Under the pieces are notes generated by a model. It was not told the origin of the DNA. It saw nothing but the letters and a program-made list of their open reading frames with translations, and did not search any database. From NCBI RefSeq assembly GCF_036323735.1, contig NC_086024.1:74597924-74661923 (forward strand): DNA of 64,000 bases. Direction: 5' to 3'. Positions 55,755 to 64,000 of this stretch are shown piece after piece (position 1 is the stretch's first letter; each line of letters opens with the position of its first letter). The stretch is from Rattus norvegicus (taxonomy: Eukaryota > Chordata > Mammalia > Rodentia > Muridae). The position numbers were made by a program, and so were the translations under genes.

Positions 55755-56200
55755 CTGTCCTGGCTAGTTCTGTGTCAATTTGACCACAAGATAGTGTCAT
55801 TTTGGAAAAGGGAACCTCAGTTGAGAAAATGCTCCCACCAACCTGGTCTGTGGGCAAGCCTTCGATATGTTTTGTTGATCAATGATTCATAAAGGAGGAC
55901 CCAGCCCACTGTGGGTGGAGCCAATCCTGGAAGGGTGGTCCTGGGTACTATAAGAAAGCAGACTGAGCAAGCCATGGAGAGCAAGCCAATAGGCAGCACC
56001 CCTCCATTGCCTCTGCGTCAGCTCCTGCCTCCAGGTTCCTGCCTCTAGGTTCCTGCCTCTAGGTTCCTGCCTCCAGGTTCCTGCCCTGACTTCTCTGGAT
56101 GATGAACTACAAACTGTAAACTGAAATAAACCCTTTCTTCCCCAAGTTGCTTTTGGTCGGTGTTTCACCACAGCAATGGAATTCTAACTGGTGTGACGAC
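55755..56200 (+). repeat. URR1-like hAT element, near full length
   Basis: 'gtcctggctagttctgtgtcaatttgac', 'cagcccactgtgggtggagcc', 'ataagaaagcagactgagcaagcc', 'aataaaccctttcttcccc' and 'caccacagcaatggaattc' follow the family order. It contains a four-unit minisatellite. Confidence 0.8.
56027..56082. repeat. 14-bp minisatellite, 4 units
   Basis: Units GCCTCCAGGTTCCT, GCCTCTAGGTTCCT (twice) and GCCTCCAGGTTCCT run head to tail. Confidence 0.97.
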
Positions 56201-56915
56201 ATCTGTTCATAGACCCACTTTCTCTGGAGGCTCAACTGCAGGCTTAAGCCCACAGGTTTAAGACCAGGTAGAGATTCCACCCAATGGGGGGAAAGTGACA
56301 AAATGGTATTTTCTAAAAGGTCTGAACCAACAGATGACCTTTGGCCCAATATCCTAGTCCTCACAATGTCTGAAGAGTCTCCCTGTACAGACGAGGAAAA
56401 CTAAGATCTATCTGAAAACTCTCATTAAGCTAAGAAACACAGAAAACCAAAGAGCCCAAGGCTAAGTCCAGTCAAAGTCTGAGCTGAGATGGGACCATGG
56501 CATGTGGCTGAAATGTGCTGCGAATGCTTCTCCCCGCTAACTACCAAAGTCAACAGAATCACTACAAAATAAACAGAATGTAGCAAACAAATCCAGATGA
56601 TGTGAAACTCAGCAGCTCCATCCCCAACTGACCCAAGCCACCACCACCTAAGACAGAAAGAAGGGATGTTCTGAGGAAGAGAGCTCCAAGGAAGGGCATT
56701 TAAGGATTGCTCACACAGAAATCCTGGATAGAGCAGTCAGATGCCACCATTTTCTACACTTTCATAGCTGGGCTGTATCACTGGTCCCTAAAGAATCAGT
56801 TCCACCTAACTTTACCCCTTGCCTTCCCAGCTATTCAAACAGGCTTGCCTCTGCAGGGGTCCCCTGAGGCTTATTCTGCCTCTTCCTTTAAGGTGGCTGC
56901 ATGCCCTTTGTTCTT
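56201..56915. other. intergenic, unrecognised
   Basis: No repeat or exon recognised. Confidence 0.55.
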
Positions 56916-57120
56916 TCACCTTTGCTTTTATATATATATATGTATATATATATATGTATATATATATCACATATAATTTTCACCTTTGCGTATATATATA
57001 TATATATATATCACATATAATTTTTATTTTTTTTTGTTTTTGTTTTTGGTTTTTTTGTTTGTTTGTTTGGTTGGTTGGTTGTTTTTGTTTTTTTGTTTTT
57101 TTTGTTTTTTTTTTTTTTTT
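56916..57120. repeat. duplicated TA array followed by T/G-rich array
   Basis: Two units of 'tcacctttgc-(TA)n-tcacatataattt' lie at 56916-56978 and 56979-57023. A T-rich array with (GTTT)n and (GGTT)n follows to 57120. Confidence 0.93.
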
Positions 57121-57332
57121 TGAGGCAAGGTTTCATGTAGCCAGACTAACCTCAAACTTGCCACATAGCGGAGGATAACCCTGAACTTCTCATCCCCTGC
57201 CTCCACACCTCCCAAGTGCTGGAATCACTAGGCATGTTCCATCACGCAGTTTATGAAAGGCTGGCAATTGATCCCAGCTTTGGTCAAGCTTAGCAAGCAG
57301 TCTACCAAGTAAGCCACATCCCATGAGCCGAG
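57121..57332 (-). repeat. B4 SINE
   Basis: 'tgaggcaaggtttcatgtagcc', 'gaacttctcatcccctgcctcc', 'agtgctggaatcactaggca' and then 'cttagcaagcagtctaccaagtaagccacatccc' (in pieces). This is the reverse of an ID head followed by a B1 body. Confidence 0.75.
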
Positions 57333-60300
57333 GGTTTTGATTCCTTATTTGTGGATTTCATTTTCAGCTCCATTTTTATGATTTCTTAAAAGCCTTTACT
57401 TCCCCAAAACACTCTACACCTTATGTTTTTAAGTCGGGTTCTATAACACTAATCCCAGCTGGGCGTCGTGTACCAGTGACCACTCAGGGCCGGTGGTATG
57501 GTAGCAAGTAATGGGGACTCAGAGAAAGGGAGGTCTTCATCCAGAGCTGACCAAATCTGGCTCAGCATGCAGAAGCCAAGGCAGGGGCCACCCTGGCCCT
57601 TAGTCCTCCTCCTATCTGTGATAACAGGATCTGTGCTGCCTGCTAGAACACCCTGCCTGTGGGCCCTGACCACAGCTCAGGGACAACAGAAATGTATAAT
57701 TTACCCAGCTCCCAACAATGGTCCCTAAGAACCTTTGGAACAGAACGTTTAAAAAAAAATCACAAGGGAAAAAGGCTGAAGTCATTAGCAAAGACAATCC
57801 CAAGAGGGACCCTGGCTTTCCCCAGCGGTCTCTCCAGGCCTGGGAGCACATAGCATACCCAGCTTGTACCCAGAAAGAAAAAAGTTTTTATGACCTTACA
57901 AAAAAGTTACATAAACAACACTATCCTCTTTGTTGGTCCCCTCTCCCTCTCCCCAACCTCATTTTTTTTTTTTTTTGGATTGTTTTGAAATAGATAATTT
58001 TACTGATCCAGCAGCCAAGGACTGTTGCTCTGTCCCACGGATCTGTTGGGTGCCCCTTGGTAGCACTGTTTGTTTGCCTAAGATTATTCATGTCTACTGG
58101 GGACATAAAAATGAGCCCGGGGCTGGAGAGCACTGCACCTGAATGCATTTGTTGAAGATGAAGCGTAGACAGTCCTCCAGAGCCTCAGCCTCCCGGCTCG
58201 TTAGCTCCCCGTTCCTTCTAATTGAAGCTCCCCCTTGACGAAGGTACAGAAAAGGGTATCTTTACATTCACGCTGATCTAAAGTAAATGGTACACAGAAA
58301 GGAGACGCCAAACCTGCCAGTGTCCAGAATCAGGAAGGCAAAAAGAGGAGACGGAGGTAGGGTGCCAGGCAAAAAACTCTGCAAGACTGCCCAGTGCTCG
58401 GGAGCCTCGGTGCCAGAGAAAGGAGGAACCTTTCTCTTATGCCGCAAGAGAGGAAGAAGGCTACCAGAGGAAAGCTGTCTCAGACATGCGCATACCTCGG
58501 GGAAAGGGGATTCGTTCCACGCTACCATCCCTCCTGATCCTCAGTCTCGAAGGAGAGATTTCCAGATGTTCTGACTAACCAGGAGGAAATGGTTACAGGA
58601 TCCATGCTGTTCTGAAGTGAGGTCACATTATGCAAATAACAGGACACAACCTGGTGGGAAGGGAACTTGAGCAGCGCATGAAGCGTCCTCTGCTTTGATG
58701 TAAATCTGCTTGAAATACAAGTATAGAAACGTCTACAGATGTGCCTTCCTCAGTCCAAACACACGAAACAAGGAACTTTAAGACAGACAACCCAAAGCAA
58801 ACTTCCTTCAAATAAGTGCATATCCCACAGGAGGTCTTTGTGCGGTGGATCTCTGAAAAAGAAAGGCTACGAAATCATAAGGCTGTGAGGGCCGGGTTCA
58901 CCGCTCTTCAATTACGGCCACTCAGAACAGTAATTTATATATTAAATGTCCTTTCCCTAGCAAAAAGATAAAAAGGAAATCTTTGAGAAATTATATGCAG
59001 CCTGTAACGGCAGCGGATGTTTTTAGCTCCACACAATCGATGTTCAATTCATTGATGCAATAGCTTCAAAAATATCCTGAGCCCTTCCCTTTTGTATGAA
59101 TGTCTCTAGGGTTAACACTTGGTCACTGTCCTCTTCCCATAACAAGCACGGAATCTGACTCACTGTGGTGCTGGCCAGGTACGAGCGAGCGCAATTATCC
59201 TCAGTACTAGCAAAGCCCGCAATGGCACCACGGCTTTTTAGACCGTGCCTTTCCTGCAAGCTGCCTGCAGAGTTAATTTCTGGGCGGAGGGGACTGTTTT
59301 GAAATTGGCACATCAGATTTTAAGAATGAGCAGAGGGTCCATACTTGTTAATTTACAAGAACACATCGATTTTATTAGTTTTGAGCTGAGAATCATCCTG
59401 GGACACAAGCGGAGGCAGAAATGAGGCCATGTTGATTCCTGAGACCCTGCCAGCCAGCAGCAGCTCCTGTACCACAACAGACAGCATTCCTCACTGTTTG
59501 TGTTGGAGAACCATGACAGCCCCGAGATGTCTTATCAGTTTCCAGGTGGAGGCAGCGGGCCCAGCCACTTCAAACGGGGAAGCCAGCCAGGGGGAGGCAC
59601 AACAGAGTCATGAAACCCTCGGTAGCCTGCTGGGCTCAAGGCTGTGTGGATAACAATACCTGACTGTTGCCCTTGTACCTGTGCTGCTTCTGTTCCCTCT
59701 GATACTCGCAAAGAGCCTTAGTATGCCTGAGGAATGAGTCTTTTTTGTCCTGATGAAGGAAGTGACTGAAAACAAAAGACCCCTGCTCCCCCACTCGATG
59801 AAACCTGTGTTAACTCTTTGTGATCTCATTGGTGAAACAGAGGAAGGAAGGAGAGACAGAGGGAGCAACAGAGAGGAAAATCAAAGCGCACATGTCCTGC
59901 AGTCTAAAGCAGCTGTTTCCCATGGGAGTGTCTTATCTGCACGGGCTCTAAGGATGTTTTATGTTGCCCTGAAGTTAGTCTTCTCCCTGCTTCCTCTCCG
60001 GTGTACAAGCTGTTTTCCTCCCCTGACCCTTCAGTGTGTCTCATTGGATAAAGTAAGAACCAGGACAAATTTGAGAAGAGTTGGAGTGTGACATTTTTCA
60101 CTCCTTTTCTTTCTCCCCACGTCGCAGCCGATGGGCTGGTTCTCCCCACACTGTACTCCTGAATGCCATAGTTTGTCTGATGCCCTTAAAGTATTTCTGC
60201 CTTCTGGAATAATTGGCTTCTATATCCTCCCCACAACCCCAGAAAGAAGTGTGTGAATCCCTCAGGTAAGCCAGCCAGATTGAAGTTAGCAGAAGACTCC

Positions 60301-60830
60301 ACACAGTACAGTGTCCTGAGCTGGTGGTCCCCATGCACAAGCCACTATGAATTCCCCTCGCTGGACAAGGAGCTCACAGCTACTTTGCTATTTTCTACAG
60401 GAGAGAGATGAGCATCATTCTGTCTGTCTCCTTCTGTCTGCACTGCACGAAGTGCTTGTCAAGGACTGGAAGTCATGTTCCTTTCCTCTTAGGAATTTCA
60501 AGGGAAATGGTTCCTGGATTCATATCTCAGAATTGATAAGCACTGTGACTTCAGATCCCAAAATAGCTGGGGTGATAGGATCCTTGATAGGTAACAGACA
60601 GAAATGGCTAGGAAGAACATTTAGCCTTTACAAAAACAAATTCAGCACAATGTGATACTGACTATACCACTAACTTAATGTGTCCCACCAGTTCACAATC
60701 TACATATCTGAAATATGTTCATTGCCATACATTATATCAGAGGCCATGACAGAGTTTCTGTGATGCATTTGCCATCAGTGTCTGATTTCACCTGTTCAAG
60801 GATACTATGTTGAAAACAACTTTAATAAGT
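57333..60830. other. longest repeat-poor block (3.5 kb)
   Basis: I recognise no rodent SINE, L1 or hAT in this block; only a T run at 57962-57977 is simple sequence. No exon was recognised. 58600-59400 carries several transcription-factor-like words. This is the best candidate here for conserved noncoding DNA. Confidence 0.6.
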
Positions 60831-60842
60831 ATGGTGACATCC

Positions 60843-61338
60843 AAGAAGTGCTTGCTGACAGGAGCCTGATATGGACGCCTCCTGAGAGGCTCTGCCAGAG
60901 CCCTACTGATACTGATTAATATGCTTGTAGCTAACCATTGAACTGAGCACTGGGACCCCAATGGAGGAGTTAGAGAAAGGACTGAAGAAGCTGAAGGGGT
61001 TTGCAACCCCACAGGAAGATCAACAATATCAACCAACCCCTTCCCCCAAGAGCTCCCAGGGACTAAACCACCAACCAAAGAGTACACATGGAGTGACCCA
61101 AGGCTCCAGCTACATATGTAGCAGAGGATGGCATTGTCTGGCATCAATAGGAGGAGAAGCCTTTGGTTCTGTGAAGGCTCTTTTCCTCAGGGTAGGGGAA
61201 TGCCAGTGGGAGTGGGCGGGCAGGAGTAGGAGCGTCTTCATAAAAGCATGGGGATGAGAGAGGAGGGAAAGGGATAACATTTGAAATGTAAATACATAAA
61301 CTATCCAATAAAAAATAATTGAAAAAAAAAAAAAAAGA
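60843..61338 (+). mobile_element. 5'-truncated L1 3' end
   Basis: Sense L1 3' UTR ('caatggaggagttagagaaa', 'gggataacatttgaaatgta', poly-A). Near-duplicate flanks ATGGTGACAT (60831) and ATGGTGGCAT (61339) are the likely target-site duplication. Related to the nested copy at 28535. Confidence 0.92.
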
Positions 61339-61433
61339 ATGGTGGCATCTCCAAAGCAGCTATCGGTTTGACTGAACAACGCCACACACCAGGCCACAGC
61401 TTTACCCTCAGACTATTAAGACTGTGCAGGTTC

Positions 61434-61527
61434 GGTTGGGGATTTAGCTCAGCGGTAGAGTGCTTGCCTAGTAAACGCAAGGCCCTGGGTTCGGTCCCCA
61501 GCTCCGAAAAAAAGAAAAAAAAAAAAC
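61434..61527 (+). mobile_element. ID SINE
   Basis: An ID with A and B boxes and an A-rich tail. Perfect target-site duplication CTGTGCAGGTTC at 61422-61433 and 61528-61539. A few head differences (GCGGTAGAGTGC, GTAAACGC) mark it as diverged from the copy at 4364. Confidence 0.96.
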
Positions 61528-61539
61528 CTGTGCAGGTTC

Positions 61540-62136
61540 TCACTGGTTGCTCTGTTGGGTTAACAGTACACAGAGTAGAAGATAAACAAGCAGTCCAGGC
61601 CCGTTTGGTGCCACAGTCTGTTAACAAGGACTGACAACTAAGGCCAGCTACGGCCACCCAGCTCTTGTCAGGACTTGGTCAGCAATGCTTTTTGGTAACA
61701 CAGAGCTAAACAGCACTACTGAACTCTGCCACACAGGCAGTATACTGTCCAAAACACATGGGTCATCCAAGAAATATGAAGCCAAATGAAGAAGGCCAGA
61801 ATTCCCTTTGAAAGGCCAGCAGACAGCATGGCGCCAGCCGGGCATGGGGCCCCAGACCAACATCAGTTTTGATAAATCAGCGGCATCTAACGTCCCATCC
61901 TGCAGGGCAGAATTTGGACCTACCACTGACGCCGCCTCTGACCTCTTTCTCACTTCTTCTAGTGCTCCCTTTCAGCGCTCTTGAAATTTTAAATTCTGGT
62001 ACAGACTTAATGCCACTTAAGGCCTAAGATGTTATTAATCTACCATAATCAGAGTAATTTCTGAACATAAGGCCAGAGACCGGATATATGCACCATACAA
62101 ATCACACATTATTGGCATGGAGAGAACCTGAAAAAT
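61540..62136. other. intergenic, nothing recognised
   Basis: No repeat or exon recognised. Confidence 0.6.
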
Positions 62137-62321
62137 CTTTTTTTCTAATTTATTTATTTATTATATGTAAGTACACTGTAGCTGTCTTCAGACACACCAG
62201 GAGAGGGCATCAGATCTCATTACAGATGGTTGTGAGCCACCATGTAGTTGCCGGGACTTGAACTCAGAACCTCTGGAAGGGCAGTCAGTGCTCTTAACCA
62301 CTGAGCCACTTCTCCAGCCCC
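62137..62321 (-). mobile_element. B2 SINE
   Basis: A complete B2 in reverse, from a T/A-rich tail to 'tctccagcccc'. Confidence 0.95.
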
Positions 62322-62457
62322 ATTGAAGGAATCTTCTAAAAGGTAGTTACAGCTGGGAAACACACATACGCTGTTGCCAGCCATCCCAGAATCCACTTGG
62401 GTTCATTTTCTTTGAAAGGGAACTACAAGGTTTGCATTGGCATTCATGGTATATTTT

Positions 62458-62769
62458 TTTTTTTTATTAACTTGAGTATTTCTTATATACATTTCAAGTG
62501 TTATTCCCTTTCCCGGTATCCGGGCAAACATCCCCCTCCCCCCTCCCCTTCCTTATGGGTGTTCCCCTCCCAACCCTCCCCCCATTGCCGCCCTCCCCCC
62601 ACCAGTCTAGTTCACTGGGGGTTCAGTCTTAGCAGGACCCAGGGCTTCCCCTTTCACTGGTGCTCTTACTAGGATATGCATTGCTATCTATGAGGTCAGA
62701 GTCCAGGGTCAGTCCATGTATAGTCTTTGGGTAGGGGCTTAGTCCCTGGAAGCTCTGGTTGCTTGGCAT
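62458..62769 (-). mobile_element. short rat L1 3' end, recent
   Basis: 312 nt of antisense L1 3' UTR with its C-rich tract. Perfect 15-bp target-site duplication TTCATGGTATATTTT at 62443-62457 and 62770-62784. The perfect flanks indicate a recent insertion. Confidence 0.97.
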
Positions 62770-62784
62770 TTCATGGTATATTTT

Positions 62785-64000
62785 AAGTAGTAAATAAATC
62801 TTAAATACCATTGTTCTGTCTAAATCCTTCCCAGACCCTTGTCTTCCACTCCTCACTCAGACAACTGAAAAAAAAAAAAATAAATGAAGACATCAGACTA
62901 AGCCAATGACCACACGGCACATCCTGGGTAAAGGGCGGAAGAACACAACTGTGACGTATGGTTCTTCTCCTTTAGGTTTCACACTGACTATAACGTAATA
63001 AGGATTTCTATTCAAGTTTGCCCAAGTCTTCACCGAAATTTGTTGAAAACTGAACTGCTTGAGCTACTTTACCGACAGGGAAGGAACCACCAATGAAGCC
63101 ACAACCCTGACATCTCATTGTATACAAGCTATGAGTTGGCAAATTAAAAACTTCCAGTACAGTGTCTCTGGAAGGAAGAAAACACAGTAAGGAAGACATC
63201 AGGACCCTGGTATATTCAGGTGGGTCTACTAAGGAACCACAGGCCCTAACCAAAACAAGCGAGGGTTTTATTTAGGAAACATGCTGACAGAACAAAACCA
63301 TGAATTTATAGAGAAGCCCATGTATATGATGTGTTATTAAGTAAACAAAAAAGCAAAAAACAAATCAACAAAAATGTTGGTGATGTTAACATATGAGATG
63401 AAAAGCCCAAAGACTGAGCTTTGAGAGCACTGGTGTTCGTTTGGTTCAGCTATCCCAACTATACGGTGGAAAGAACGGAGTCACGTCAATACATCAGGGC
63501 AAGCCTCGGCCCACACAGTGCTGCTGTTACCATAGAGTAACCTGTGTGGCACACCCATCATCACCTCATCTGAGCTTTCCACTCTGCCATCCTGCCCAAA
63601 CTACATCTGGTTTGTGGAAGACTCGACGGTGGTCCAGACGAGCAACAAAAGCTTCTAGAAAAAAAAAATGGAAGAAGGGCTACAAAGAAAGATGAAAACC
63701 AAATGGAACGGAGAAAACAGTTCTGCAGAGAAGATGTGGTGGCGAGGCGATGGCCTCTGTGATACCCTGGAGTGCATACCTCTGTGCACATGCAAAGGAT
63801 TTTTTAAAACATCCCAAGTGTTTGGAAACATAAAGTTCATATGCATTAAGTACATTTACCGCATCACTGACTAACACTGCTATCACAGACACCAAGCTCT
63901 CTCCATCCCGGAAAACTGAAGCCATTGTTCCCATTCCTCCTAGCTGCTGGCAGCCCCAGCCACTTTCCATCTCCATGAAGTTGACAGCTCTGGATCCCAC
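62785..64000. other. repeat-poor intergenic DNA to the window end
   Basis: No repeat beyond short A runs and no recognisable exon. The 106-codon minus frame at the edge (63680-64000) has no recognisable domain. Confidence 0.55.

Noticed and set aside
11600..64000. Exons of the next genes (Coch, Strn3)
   Set aside because: No recognisable coding segment of either was seen. In human they lie farther from SCFD1 than this window reaches.

Overview
This is mammalian nuclear DNA, almost certainly rat (Rattus norvegicus). It carries three ID (BC1-like) SINEs with rat-type heads, rodent B1/B2/B3/B4 SINEs, rat-lineage L1 3' ends, rodent Lx/HAL1-like L1 relics, rodent hAT-Charlie (URR1-type) fossils, and ancient mammalian MIR and L1M fragments. 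There is no bacterial-style gene density and no operon, CRISPR array, phage or plasmid. Repeat family names are from memory of consensus sequences; no masking program was run.

The only gene I can support is the 3' end of Scfd1 (Sly1, a Sec1/Munc18-family SNARE regulator of ER-Golgi transport) on the + strand. The window opens inside an intron. The last five coding exons lie at 2233-2285, 4074-4107, 4831-4896, 6119-6187 and 11349-11372. Phases join perfectly, all donors are GT and all acceptors AG, and together they encode the C-terminal 81 residues and the stop. A 3' UTR of about 170 nt follows, with an AATAAA signal at 11522.

From about 11.55 kb to 64 kb I see no convincing gene. It is intergenic DNA built from layers of transposons. 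14.3-17.4 kb is an internally deleted (HAL1-like) L1. 21.3-24.7 kb is a 3.4-kb 5'-truncated antisense L1 with a perfect 16-bp target-site duplication and a broken ORF2. 24.8-33.3 kb is a pile of old L1s with nested younger insertions. 30.7-56.2 kb is scattered with hAT-Charlie/URR1-like fossils. 36.3-37.6 kb is an L1 nested in an L1. 40.8-41.9 kb is a 5'-inverted (twin-primed) L1. 49.6-53.2 kb is an ancient L1M broken up by SINEs. 60.8-62.8 kb holds recent L1, ID and B2 insertions.

Repeat-poor blocks (34.6-36.3, 37.6-39.7, 45.4-46.8, 47.2-49.4, 57.3-60.8 and 62.8-64 kb) are the places where conserved regulatory DNA could sit. In human, COCH and STRN3 follow SCFD1; no exon of either was recognised here. 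I found no new biological system. The most notable items are a 35-bp tandem duplication of an Scfd1 splice acceptor, opposed ID elements flanking two Scfd1 exons, a perfect 19-bp hairpin inside a URR1 copy, and a nested L1 that may carry a 3' transduction.
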